Shown here piece after piece: positions 38,288-45,992 of a stretch of 63,793 nucleotides of DNA. The number at the start of each line of letters is the position of its first letter. Position 1 is the stretch's first letter. The DNA comes from Ureibacillus massiliensis 4400831 = CIP 108448 = CCUG 49529 (GTDB taxonomy: Bacteria; Bacillota; Bacilli; Bacillales_A; Planococcaceae), in the NCBI RefSeq assembly GCF_000772965.1, contig NZ_JPVQ01000021.1:1-63793 (forward strand). The letters run 5' to 3'. Below the pieces are notes generated by a model. The model was not told the DNA's origin, ran no database searches, and worked only from the letters and a program-made list of their open reading frames with translations. The translations under genes were made by a program, and so were the position numbers.

Positions 38288-39397
38288 ATGACAAAAAAGG
38301 CAATCGAAACAAAATTAGTACAACTAGGCAATTTAAGTGATCCTAAAACAGGTGCAGTTAATCCTCCAATTTACATGTCTACTGCGTATAAACATGCAGG
38401 CATTGGACAGTCAACGGGCTATGACTATACACGTACGAAAAATCCCACTCGCGAAATATTAGAAAAAGGAATTGCTGAATTGGAGTTAGGAGATGCAGGA
38501 TTTGCATGTAGCTCTGGTATGGCGGCTGTTCAATTAGTATTGTCTTTATTTAAACCAGGTGATGAAATTATCGTTCCTGATGATATTTACGGTGGTACCT
38601 ATCGACTATTAAAGACTTTTAGTGAAACTTACAACATAAAGCCAATTTATTTTTCATCAGAAAAAGACGTAGAAGGTTTAATAACTGAACATACAAAAGC
38701 AATTTTCTTAGAAACGCCTACAAACCCATTAATGCTAGAGTTTGATTTAGATTTCTTCGCTGAAATTGCTAATAAACATAATATTTTATTTATTGTTGAT
38801 AACACATTCTACACACCATACTTCCAAAGACCAATAGAACATGGTGCCGATATTGTTCTACATAGTGCAACAAAATATATTGCTGGTCACAATGATGTTC
38901 TTGCTGGGTTAGTTGTTGCAAAAGGACAAGAATTATGTGAAAAACTTGCTTTTGCCCATAATGGTATGGGACTAGTACTTTCTCCAATGGATAGCTGGTT
39001 AGTCATTCGTGGTTTAAAAACAATGCATCTACGGTTAAAACAACATGATGCAAACGCAAAAAAAGTGGCAGCTTACTTAGAAAGTGAAGCTCTTGTCACG
39101 GATGTATTATATACAGGTAAAGGCGGTATGCTTTCCTTTAGAGTAAAGTACCCTGAAATGGTTAATCCATTTTTACAAAATATGCAATTAATTACTTTTG
39201 CTGAAAGCCTTGGCGGTGTAGAAAGCTTCATCACCTACCCTGCTACTCAAACCCACGCTGACATCCCTTATGAAGAACGTGTTGCCCGTGGAGTAGATGA
39301 TCGTCTATTACGATTCTCTGTAGGTGTTGAAGAAGCAGACGACATTATCGCGGATTTAAAACAAGTGTTTGATCAATTAAGAAAAGAATTTAACTAA
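38288..39397 (+). CDS. metI: cystathionine gamma-synthase / O-acetylhomoserine thiolyase
   Basis: A 369-residue PLP enzyme of the trans-sulfuration family, most like B. subtilis MetI (STAYKHAGIGQSTGYDYTRT and GGVESFITYPATQTHADIP are close to that protein). The PLP lysine is in HSATKYIAGHND. It would use the O-acetylhomoserine made by MetA here. B. subtilis has metI-metC under an S-box. Here no metC follows, and the 160 bases upstream show no S-box. The start has a GGAAAGAGTG site. It ends at a two-way terminator. Confidence 0.85.
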   Translation: MTKKAIETKLVQLGNLSDPKTGAVNPPIYMSTAYKHAGIGQSTGYDYTRTKNPTREILEKGIAELELGDAGFACSSGMAAVQLVLSLFKPGDEIIVPDDIYGGTYRLLKTFSETYNIKPIYFSSEKDVEGLITEHTKAIFLETPTNPLMLEFDLDFFAEIANKHNILFIVDNTFYTPYFQRPIEHGADIVLHSATKYIAGHNDVLAGLVVAKGQELCEKLAFAHNGMGLVLSPMDSWLVIRGLKTMHLRLKQHDANAKKVAAYLESEALVTDVLYTGKGGMLSFRVKYPEMVNPFLQNMQLITFAESLGGVESFITYPATQTHADIPYEERVARGVDDRLLRFSVGVEEADDIIADLKQVFDQLRKEFN

Positions 39398-39405
39398 AAA
39401 TTATG

Positions 39406-39442
39406 AAAGAGCCCAGAAAGATTTATATCTGGGCTCTTTTTT
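39406..39442. terminator. bidirectional terminator
   Basis: AAAGAGCCCAGA pairs with TCTGGGCTCTTT. It ends metI and, on the other strand, the CBS gene. Confidence 0.88.
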
Positions 39443-39873
39443 TAGTGATTATAATGATCTTGTTCTGAAATTTCGCTTAACGCTTCTCCAGCTTCATTTA
39501 CGAAAATGTTTTCTTTTGCTAAGTCTCCGATAGCAATAATTCCCACAATATCACCGTTTTGTACTACTGGTATACGGCGGATTTGATGCTTTGCCATCAT
39601 TTGAGCACATTCATGTATGTCTGTATCAGGTGAACAAGTAACTACATCAGTAGTCATACAATCGTGACAGTGAACTTTATTACTATCTTTTCCTTCTGCA
39701 ACACAATTAATAACAATATCACGATCTGTAATCATACCTACTACTTTATTCCCTTCACAAACTGGCACAGAACCGCAATTAATATCCCGCATGATTTGTG
39801 CTGCTGTTGTTAAAGAATCGTGAGGAGAGCAGATTCGAATTTTCTTCGTCATAATTTCTGATACAGTTTTCAT
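39442..39873 (-). CDS. tandem CBS-domain protein
   Basis: A 143-residue protein made of two CBS domains (about 8-62 and 74-130), each with the typical MTDRDI-like or IAIGDL end. Such stand-alone Bateman modules bind adenine nucleotides in studied cases; the partner here is unknown. Three Cys/His residues between the domains (VHCHDC) are a less usual feature that could bind metal. The start has a GGAGG site. It is a single gene. Confidence 0.88.
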   Translation of the reverse strand: MKTVSEIMTKKIRICSPHDSLTTAAQIMRDINCGSVPVCEGNKVVGMITDRDIVINCVAEGKDSNKVHCHDCMTTDVVTCSPDTDIHECAQMMAKHQIRRIPVVQNGDIVGIIAIGDLAKENIFVNEAGEALSEISEQDHYNH

Positions 39874-39938
39874 TTTAAAACCTCCAAAAATAATTATTCA
39901 ACCTTATTCTTCCTCAAAATTTGAAATTTATAAATAAA

Positions 39939-39973
39939 AAATACTAACAAGAATAATTCCTGTTAGTATTTTT
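39939..39973 (-). terminator. terminator of the Sco gene
   Basis: AAATACTAACA pairs with TGTTAGTATTT; T-rich sequence follows on the minus strand. Confidence 0.75.
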
Positions 39974-39978
39974 GTATT

Positions 39979-40593
39979 TTATTTACCTAATCTTTCTTCA
40001 ATCAACGTTTTCATGTCAATTGCGATTGTGTCATATGGAACTCCTGCATCGCTTTCTGTGTAACCAGAATAGTTCTTTACGACATTCCCTTGTTCGTCTA
40101 CAAGATGAAACGTACTCATATGTGCTACCTGGTCACTATTATCTGGTTTTTTTACAAATGTTTTAAATGAATTTAACGCAAATTGCTCAATAAACGCTTG
40201 ATCGTAGCCAGTAAGTAAATGCCATTTTGATTCATCCGGTACAGTATAATGACTCAAATATTCAGATAATATTTCCGGTGTATCAACTGTTGGATCTACT
40301 GAAAAGGCTACAATTTTATAATCTTCTACGCCACGTTCGACTAGTTCTTCTTGTATCACTGTCATATTATAAGTCATTGGCTGACAAATCGTTGTACAAT
40401 TTGTAAAGATAAACATTGCTAACCAAGGCTCGCCCTTTAAATCCTCTAATGTAACTGTATTTCCTCGATGATCAGTAACTTGAAAGTCTTCTATCGGATA
40501 GTTTACATCTGCCTTAAATTTATAATTACTACATGCTGCTAATACAGTACTAATGACAAGTATAGTAATTATACAAAATAATTTCTTTTTCAT
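39979..40593 (-). CDS. Sco1/SenC family copper chaperone lipoprotein
   Basis: A 204-residue lipoprotein: lipobox VLAAC with Cys21, then a thioredoxin-fold Sco domain. The copper-binding CxxxC is NCTTICQP (Cys66, Cys70) and the distal His lies in HMSTFHLVD. Homologues (B. subtilis YpmQ/BsSco) help assemble the CuA centre of cytochrome c oxidase. The GGGAG site precedes the ATG. A perfect cre-like palindrome lies ~95 bases upstream. CcdA and CcdC nearby serve the same respiratory theme. Confidence 0.92.
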   Translation of the reverse strand: MKKKLFCIITILVISTVLAACSNYKFKADVNYPIEDFQVTDHRGNTVTLEDLKGEPWLAMFIFTNCTTICQPMTYNMTVIQEELVERGVEDYKIVAFSVDPTVDTPEILSEYLSHYTVPDESKWHLLTGYDQAFIEQFALNSFKTFVKKPDNSDQVAHMSTFHLVDEQGNVVKNYSGYTESDAGVPYDTIAIDMKTLIEERLGK

Positions 40594-40684
40594 ATTGTGT
40601 CAACTCCCTATTTCTTACTTTCATCTTATCGAAAATCCAACTTAAAGTACATTTTTTTGTGGTGACACAATCATTACAAAATTG

Positions 40685-40698
40685 TGAAATCGATTTCA
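40685..40698. promoter_or_regulatory. perfect palindromic cre-like site
   Basis: TGAAATCGATTTCA is a full palindrome and matches TGWAANCGNTNWCA at every fixed position. It lies between the YvrJ gene stop and the Sco gene, so it could act on the latter. The Sco promoter itself is not clear. Confidence 0.45.
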
Positions 40699-40701
40699 AA
40701 T

Positions 40702-40827
40702 TTAATCTTTCATTGCTGTTAAGGCAGTGTGAATGGCATCGAGTTTTGTTTCGATTCTGTATAGCAAGTAAAAGGAAACGATTATTGGGAATCCAATTTC
40801 TTGTATCAGCATAATCCACTCCTCCAT
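40702..40827 (-). CDS. YvrJ family small membrane protein, 41 aa
   Basis: A 41-residue protein starting MEEWIMLIQEIGFP. One membrane helix follows and then LLYRIETKLDAIHTAL. This is the YvrJ pattern (a W near the start, GFPI, a hydrophobic stretch, then R-E-KLD). The function is unknown. The ATG at 40827, seven bases after AGGAGGGG, is preferred to the adjoining ATG at 40830. In related genomes YvrJ, DUF2922 and DUF1659 genes are neighbours, as here. A terminator separates it from the upstream pair. Confidence 0.75.
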   Translation of the reverse strand: MEEWIMLIQEIGFPIIVSFYLLYRIETKLDAIHTALTAMKD

Positions 40828-40860
40828 CATGTCACCCCTCCTAGATATTCTTATTTAATG

Positions 40861-40896
40861 AAAAAGCCGACAAAATCATTAAATGACATTGTCGGC
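40861..40896 (-). terminator. terminator behind DUF1659-DUF2922
   Basis: GCCGACAA pairs with TTGTCGGC, followed by TTTTTC on the minus strand. Confidence 0.8.
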
Positions 40897-40932
40897 AATT
40901 CCGTTAATATGAGTTGTATTTTTCAACTCATA

Positions 40933-41151
40933 TTATGAAAGAGCAATTTCAGAAATATTTCTTTCAATAACACGTGCTTGATTTATTCCAATTAATGAAA
41001 ATCCTTCATAATGAAATACGTCTTGATCAATAATTGTTTGCATAACATTGGATACTTCTGCAGGCGTTAAATCATCTTTAGGTTCACTAATTGAAATCGT
41101 CATCGTTTTACCGTTTTCGGTATTAAATTTCATTTCTAAAGTTAAAGCCAT
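40933..41151 (-). CDS. DUF2922 family protein
   Basis: A 72-residue protein matching DUF2922 (LTLEMKFNTENGKTMTISIS, PKDDLTPAEVSNVMQTIID). It is small, soluble and beta-alpha in pattern. No biochemical function is established. It lies 22 bases downstream of the DUF1659 gene and forms a pair with it. An AAAGGAGGG site precedes the ATG. Confidence 0.8.
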   Translation of the reverse strand: MALTLEMKFNTENGKTMTISISEPKDDLTPAEVSNVMQTIIDQDVFHYEGFSLIGINQARVIERNISEIALS

Positions 41152-41173
41152 TTGTTATCCCTCCTTTTAAAGA

Positions 41174-41392
41174 TTAAAATTCAATTACCTCTGTTTCAGA
41201 TTTTTTTGCTTGATTTAATGGATACTTTGATAGACTTGCAATTGCTTGTGATACTGTAGCTAGTTTTTCAACTTCTACATCGTCACGTACATTTCTAATT
41301 GTTTTTGAAGTTAAAACAGGCATACCCAATTCATCAAGGCCAGTTTCAAATAATAATTTCAAACTTGCTTCCTCAAAGTTATATGCAGCCAT
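41174..41392 (-). CDS. DUF1659 family protein
   Basis: A 72-residue protein matching DUF1659 (LKLLFETGLDELGMPVLTSKT, LATVSQAIASLSKYPL). The function is unknown. The start is the ATG at 41392, six bases after GGGAGGTG; an ATG three codons earlier overlaps that site. It is the first gene of the DUF1659-DUF2922 unit, divergent from the DUF2621 gene. Confidence 0.8.
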   Translation of the reverse strand: MAAYNFEEASLKLLFETGLDELGMPVLTSKTIRNVRDDVEVEKLATVSQAIASLSKYPLNQAKKSETEVIEF

Positions 41393-41514
41393 TCTTTTCA
41401 CCTCCCTCTCACTCTTTTATATATATCGAAATCGTGAAAATAGAGACATTGATAGTGAAAAATTTTAACTTTCCTTTTATAATTAGAGATAGTGTAGTAA
41501 AAGAGGTGAACAAA

Positions 41515-41946
41515 TTGTTAGATGGCTGGTTCATGTGGTTTATATTATTTTGGGTTGTAATATTAGTTTCCTTTATGGGAATTGGTGGATTTTTCATGTT
41601 TCGAAAGTTTTTAAAAGCTTTGCCAAAGCAAGATGGAAAATCAGATTTAGATTGGCAAAATTATTATTTGGATAAAACAATTCATTTATGGGATGAAGAG
41701 TCAAAGAACTTATTGAATGAACTCGTTAGTCCAGTACCTGAATTATTCCGTCAAGTTGCAAAAGAAAAAATTGCAGGTAAAATTGGTGAAATTGCTCTAG
41801 AAGAACATGCGAAAAATATAACAAACGATTTAATCATTCGGGGATATATTCAAGCAACTCCAAAAAGGGATCATAAGTTTTTAAGAAAAAAATTAGATGA
41901 TATGAAAATAGATGTATCCCCATATGAGGATTTATTTGAACAATAG
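41515..41946 (+). CDS. DUF2621 (YneK-like) membrane protein
   Basis: A 143-residue protein with one N-terminal membrane helix (LDGWFMWFILFWVVILVSFM) and a soluble domain rich in conserved charged segments (VPELFRQVAKEKIAGKIGE, IIRGYIQATPKRDHKFL). This fits DUF2621, to which B. subtilis YneK belongs, and the ccdA-yneI-yneJ neighbours support it. The start is the TTG at 41515 after AAAGAGGTG; the longer upstream frame overlaps the DUF1659 gene and is rejected. In B. subtilis the gene is co-directional with ccdC, but here it is inverted. Confidence 0.78.
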   Translation: MLDGWFMWFILFWVVILVSFMGIGGFFMFRKFLKALPKQDGKSDLDWQNYYLDKTIHLWDEESKNLLNELVSPVPELFRQVAKEKIAGKIGEIALEEHAKNITNDLIIRGYIQATPKRDHKFLRKKLDDMKIDVSPYEDLFEQ

Positions 41947-41956
41947 ATTCTTTATA

Positions 41957-41990
41957 ATAAAACCTCCCTAAATGACTAGGGAGGTTTTAT
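41957..41990. terminator. bidirectional terminator
   Basis: AAAACCTCCCT pairs with AGGGAGGTTTT, and lies between convergent DUF2621 and ccdC genes. Confidence 0.88.
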
Positions 41991-42481
41991 TATTGAACGA
42001 TGTGCGCCTTTTCAATCTTCTTAAATTTTACAAGCATTGCAATTCTCCATGGTAAGAGCATAGAAAATGCTAGTATCCAAAACATACCCGCTAATTCTCC
42101 TACATCAAATGCATCTGATAATATTACCTTTAATATACTTCGTCCTACAAAAAGACCAATGAATATAAAGAAAAATGCTTTTGAACGTTTCATATAAATT
42201 TCATTTTCACGAATTTCAAATTTTGATGTTGCAATGAGTATAGTTGAAAAGATGACACCAACTACTACAGCCTCTAATATTTGTATAGGCGTTACACGGA
42301 ATTCTTCAAAAATAAACATTAAAGCACCCGTAGACATTGCAATGGGAGGAATTAAAATTTTCTTCGCATTAACAGGCTTTTTCTGAGATCGCATTCGTGC
42401 AAACATGACAAAAGTACCCATAAATATTGCCATTAATGTCGAGCCTATAACTAAATAATGAGAAGGTATATAAGCAAACAT
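41990..42481 (-). CDS. CcdC-like membrane protein (YneJ)
   Basis: A 163-residue protein with about five membrane helices, matching the CcdC/YneJ family (ARMRSQKKPVNAKKILIPPIAMSTGA in two parts, FEEFRVTP, MKRSKAFFFIF). In B. subtilis it lies beside ccdA. A requirement for it in cytochrome c synthesis is not firmly shown. The start has a GAGGAGGA site. In this window an SLH gene separates it from yneI and ccdA. Confidence 0.85.
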   Translation of the reverse strand: MFAYIPSHYLVIGSTLMAIFMGTFVMFARMRSQKKPVNAKKILIPPIAMSTGALMFIFEEFRVTPIQILEAVVVGVIFSTILIATSKFEIRENEIYMKRSKAFFFIFIGLFVGRSILKVILSDAFDVGELAGMFWILAFSMLLPWRIAMLVKFKKIEKAHIVQ

Positions 42482-42612
42482 CCAATTCCTCCTCTATATC
42501 TTTACATCTGTATAATAGTATCTGTTTTATATAATACCACATACAATCGTTAACGACATAAAAAAATCCGCATGAAATTTGTTATATCTTTTTCTGTATG
42601 CTCAATTAAATT

Positions 42613-42650
42613 AAAGGCAAATACAACTATTCGCTGTATTTGCCCTTTTC
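42613..42650 (-). terminator. terminator of the SLH protein gene
   Basis: GGCAAATACA pairs with TGTATTTGCC. The trailing T-run on the minus strand is interrupted. Confidence 0.65.
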
Positions 42651-42665
42651 TACTTGTTTTATAAT

Positions 42666-43712
42666 TTATTCAGTGTATGAAATAATAATGTTTGGTTCTT
42701 CCTCTGATTCATAATAGATTTCTCCACCAAGGTAAACATCAACTATTTCTAATTGATCAGTTACATTTTCAGTTAAAATTAGATCGCCGTAGATTGTAAG
42801 ATTCTGTATTTTAATATAGTCTGCATTGACATATACTTCACCATAAACCTCTAAATCTCCCCCATTGAATACTAAAGGATTGTCTATTGTACCACCATTG
42901 TTTAACACTAATACAGATATTCCCTTAATATTGCTACCAGCAACATTTACTATCATATTTGAATTAGCTAGGGCTTGTGAATTTTCAGCAGAAAAAATAT
43001 TTGATAAGCTTTCATCAAATGTATATTCCCCAGTTGTTGTAATTACTTTATCATTTTTAATCTCAATCACTTCTAAGTGCGGATACGTTGCTTCGATTGC
43101 TTTTACAAGAAATACTGCCATTTGTCCGCGTGTCACATATGCAGATCCATCAAACGTTGTTGCAGTACGTCCTGCTGTTACATTATTTTCGTAAAGAGCT
43201 GCAACAGTGTCTTTGTAGCCTGGATACACATCTGTAAATGGTAAATCATTGACATTTGATGCACTTAAATCAAAAGCAGAAGCCAAAATTAATGCCATAT
43301 GGTAGCGAGTGATTGGTTTGCCCACTCCGTATGTACCATCTTCAAATCCGTTTACATAACCAGCATTTTGAATGGCAGCAATAGCACCGTAATAAGGATG
43401 ACTAGTTGATACATCTGTAAATTTTGGATTTACAACATTTTCAGTATCTAATTCAAGTAAACCCGCTAGGATTACAGCCAATTGACCTCTTGTAATACTT
43501 TTATTTGGTTTATATGTATTATCTGGAAATCCAGTGACATAGTCGTTCGCTGCTAAATTCAACACAGCATTATAATAATAATCTCCTTCTTTTACATCCG
43601 TAAACAACTCGCTAGCATTTGTTGTAGTCGGCGCTACTATTACTAAAGAAAATGCCAGAACTGTTGTTGTTATTACTGCATAAATTAATCTAGTAATTTT
43701 ATTTTTATTCAT
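42666..43712 (-). CDS. SLH-domain surface protein with an unassigned beta-rich C-terminus
   Basis: A 348-residue exported protein. A signal peptide ends near TNA (about residue 33). Three SLH repeats at about 34-205 (FTDV, NGFEDGTYGVGKPITRYH, VTRGQ) bind the cell wall polymer. The last ~130 residues have short beta-strand-like repeats (NNGGTIDNPLVFNGGDLEVY, IQNLTIYGDLILTENV) resembling polymer-forming or beta-roll folds, without enzyme motifs. The start is the ATG at 43712 with GGAGA upstream; a 20-residue extension is unsupported. It sits inside the ccd cluster. Confidence 0.83.
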   Translation of the reverse strand: MNKNKITRLIYAVITTTVLAFSLVIVAPTTTNASELFTDVKEGDYYYNAVLNLAANDYVTGFPDNTYKPNKSITRGQLAVILAGLLELDTENVVNPKFTDVSTSHPYYGAIAAIQNAGYVNGFEDGTYGVGKPITRYHMALILASAFDLSASNVNDLPFTDVYPGYKDTVAALYENNVTAGRTATTFDGSAYVTRGQMAVFLVKAIEATYPHLEVIEIKNDKVITTTGEYTFDESLSNIFSAENSQALANSNMIVNVAGSNIKGISVLVLNNGGTIDNPLVFNGGDLEVYGEVYVNADYIKIQNLTIYGDLILTENVTDQLEIVDVYLGGEIYYESEEEPNIIISYTE

Positions 43713-43856
43713 TGAAAATCTCCTATCATATGACTTTAAAACAATCATATATAGAATACTGTTAATAGACAATTGCTTAAAATAATGAATATTTAGTATG
43801 TTACTGGTATTATTGGTTATGGATTCATAATTCGACTAATTTCATTATAGACTTAA

Positions 43857-43886
43857 AAATCCCACCTTATATACAAGGTGGGATTA
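43857..43886 (-). terminator. terminator of the response regulator gene
   Basis: ATCCCACCTT pairs with AAGGTGGGAT, followed by TTTTAA on the minus strand. Confidence 0.8.
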
Positions 43887-43897
43887 AAAGGGAAAGA

Positions 43898-44263
43898 TTA
43901 GTAACTATTTAGAAGCTTATCAACAACCATTTTTAGTTGATTAGCATCGAAAGGTTTTGTAATGAAATCTTTTGCACCATTTTCAATTGCTTCAACGATA
44001 ATACGTTGTTGACCTAGAGCTGTAATCATAATAATTTTAGCATCAGGATAACGTGGGATTATCTCTTTTACTGCATCTAATCCAGACATTATAGGCATAG
44101 TTACATCCATTGTTACCAAATCCGGTTGAAATTTTGAGTAGAGTTCCACTGCTTCTTTTCCATTAGAGGCAAGCCCCACAACATCGAATCCCCACTCTTC
44201 AAACATATTTCCCACTGTTGTTCTCATAAATAATGCATCATCAACTACTAAAACTGTTGGCAT
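43898..44263 (-). CDS. CheY-like response regulator (YneI-like)
   Basis: A 121-residue stand-alone receiver domain. The phosphoacceptor Asp is in DLVTMDVTMP, acidic residues in LVVDDA, and the conserved Lys in FITKPF. It has no output domain. It lies 60-70 bases downstream of ccdA, as yneI does in B. subtilis. The protein is also close to CheY in sequence, so a motility role cannot be excluded. The ATG at 44263 is preferred over one nine bases upstream that overlaps the GAGGGA site. Confidence 0.83.
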   Translation of the reverse strand: MPTVLVVDDALFMRTTVGNMFEEWGFDVVGLASNGKEAVELYSKFQPDLVTMDVTMPIMSGLDAVKEIIPRYPDAKIIMITALGQQRIIVEAIENGAKDFITKPFDANQLKMVVDKLLNSY

Positions 44264-44332
44264 GTAACTCATTCCCTCTCGCTAAAAAAACATAAATGTA
44301 ATTAAATTATGTTAATATTGTTGTTTATAACA

Positions 44333-45043
44333 CTAGAAGCCTGTAAATCCACCAAAGATAGGCGTCAAAATTCGAATTAAATAATCTAATCCATCGAAAA
44401 ATAATAGTATACCAATAGCAATCATTATATATCCGCCGACTTTAACAATAATTTGGCTATTTTTACGTATCCAACCTAATCGAGAAATAAAGAATGATAG
44501 TACAAAGAATGGAATTGCAAATCCAAAGTAGTAAGCTAACATATACCACATTCCAGATTCAGGGTGTGTACTTGCTAATAAGATGATCGAAGCTAAAATA
44601 GGACCAGTACAAGGAGTCCAACCTGCAGCAAAGGCTAAACCAATCAAAGCAGAACCAATATAACCTGATGGTCGATTTTTAAATTCAAATTTTCGATCCT
44701 TCATTAAAAAGTCAATTTGTAGTAAACCTACTATCATTAATCCAAAAACAACGATTAAGATGGCACCGATTTGTCTTATCAAATTTTCATAATTAGTAAA
44801 TATTTCTTTAAAGATTGAAGCGCTAAAGCCGATTGCGATAAATATTAATGAAAAACCGATTAAAAAGAATACAGTATGTAAAATAGCACGTTTTTGTAAC
44901 ATGCCCTTTTCATCTTTAAGTTCTGTATAACTCATACCTGTGATATAGGATAAAAATGCAGGATATAAAGGTAGTGTACATGGCGAAATAAAACTTAAAA
45001 AGCCAGCACCTAAAGCTAAAAAGACATTAATATCTGTTTCCAT
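44333..45043 (-). CDS. ccdA: cytochrome c biogenesis protein CcdA
   Basis: A 236-residue membrane protein with six predicted helices, in the DsbD/CcdA family. It moves reducing equivalents across the membrane to keep apocytochrome c thiols reduced. The redox cysteines are in ISPCTLPLYP and GWTPCTGPI. The start has an AAGGAGAG site. The gene order ccdA-yneI follows B. subtilis. Confidence 0.95.
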   Translation of the reverse strand: METDINVFLALGAGFLSFISPCTLPLYPAFLSYITGMSYTELKDEKGMLQKRAILHTVFFLIGFSLIFIAIGFSASIFKEIFTNYENLIRQIGAILIVVFGLMIVGLLQIDFLMKDRKFEFKNRPSGYIGSALIGLAFAAGWTPCTGPILASIILLASTHPESGMWYMLAYYFGFAIPFFVLSFFISRLGWIRKNSQIIVKVGGYIMIAIGILLFFDGLDYLIRILTPIFGGFTGF

Positions 45044-45249
45044 GTTGATTCTCTCCTTACTATTAATGTCTCCATCGTATCAAATTTTTTAAATAAAAGC
45101 GGTTAATAATATTTGAAAATTATTGACTAAATTATGAAATCAATTCGAAAGCCACTACTAACCAATTTAAAACAATTATTAGTGTACCATAAATTGATAA
45201 TTATTGTCATCTTTGTTACAAGATTATTAAAATTCTGAATATTCGATGT

Positions 45250-45882
45250 TTAATTACTAACAATCGAGCTCGTTAATTCACTTGTAAATCGAATATTCCA
45301 AATAGGTTCAAAACGGTTTATTAAATAATTTTTAACCTTTTTCATATCACTTTTTGATGTTAAAGGACACATTTGAATAAATATTTTAGAATGAGTAATT
45401 ACTTTTGTTATATTCGCATTGACATGACAATGTGTGGCAGTTCCATCTTTAAAACAACTTTTTGGTGATATATTTCCAATATGTTGATTGAAACGAATTT
45501 TAAATGATTTCGCACATACTCCTGTAAATACGAGTTCATTATTTACTAGTATTGTGTATACCCCGGCTTTATTTAATATTGTTTCATTTCCTTTAACATT
45601 AAAACGAGAATAGGTTAAGTCACCATAGTTATTTAAAAATTGTAAATAAAAAGGATTACCATTACTCTTCATGGAATAGATAGCCTGTCCTGCAGGCATA
45701 TCTAGCAGATCGGCATATTGCTTTTCACATTGAGTTTTTAATGATTCATACCTAGTTTGTTGTATTAATTCACCTAATGTTTTTTTATCAAATCTTGAGA
45801 AAACATTTTGTAACCCTGTTTCTAACAAATGTATTTCAGCTTTATAAAATTCGAACTGTTCTCCCCCAATTGCTAATAACAT
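45250..45882 (-). CDS. divergent GIY-YIG-like nuclease-fold protein
   Basis: A 210-residue protein that is not confidently assignable. The second half resembles a GIY-YIG domain: AGVYTILVNNELVFTGVC, then FKIRFNQHI, and a final FEPIWNI like the Pro-x-x-Asn end of the fold. GVY/FTG replaces GIY/YIG. Several Cys/His residues (KSCFKDGTATHCHVN) sit where the fold often has an insertion. The N-terminal 100 residues are unknown. The ATG at 45882 is preferred to an upstream GTG because of the GGGGGA site. It is a single gene with no mobile-element signs nearby. Confidence 0.55.
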   Translation of the reverse strand: MLLAIGGEQFEFYKAEIHLLETGLQNVFSRFDKKTLGELIQQTRYESLKTQCEKQYADLLDMPAGQAIYSMKSNGNPFYLQFLNNYGDLTYSRFNVKGNETILNKAGVYTILVNNELVFTGVCAKSFKIRFNQHIGNISPKSCFKDGTATHCHVNANITKVITHSKIFIQMCPLTSKSDMKKVKNYLINRFEPIWNIRFTSELTSSIVSN

Positions 45883-45962
45883 ACTATCCCCCACATTCCC
45901 CTTACTATATTAGATAGTTTTATTTATTACTTTTAAATCATAACATTATTTTCCATTAATGT

Positions 45963-45992
45963 AAAAAAGCAAGCCGATATCGACTTACTTAA
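45963..45992 (-). terminator. terminator of rarD
   Basis: A nearly palindromic 24-base hairpin with two G-T pairs (AAGTAAGTCGAT against ATCGGCTTGCTT), followed by TTTTTT on the minus strand. Confidence 0.7.

Noticed and set aside
40550-40819. 89-residue open frame across the YvrJ gene and the Sco start
   Set aside because: It is in another frame over the true 41-aa YvrJ gene, with no ribosome site and unlikely composition.
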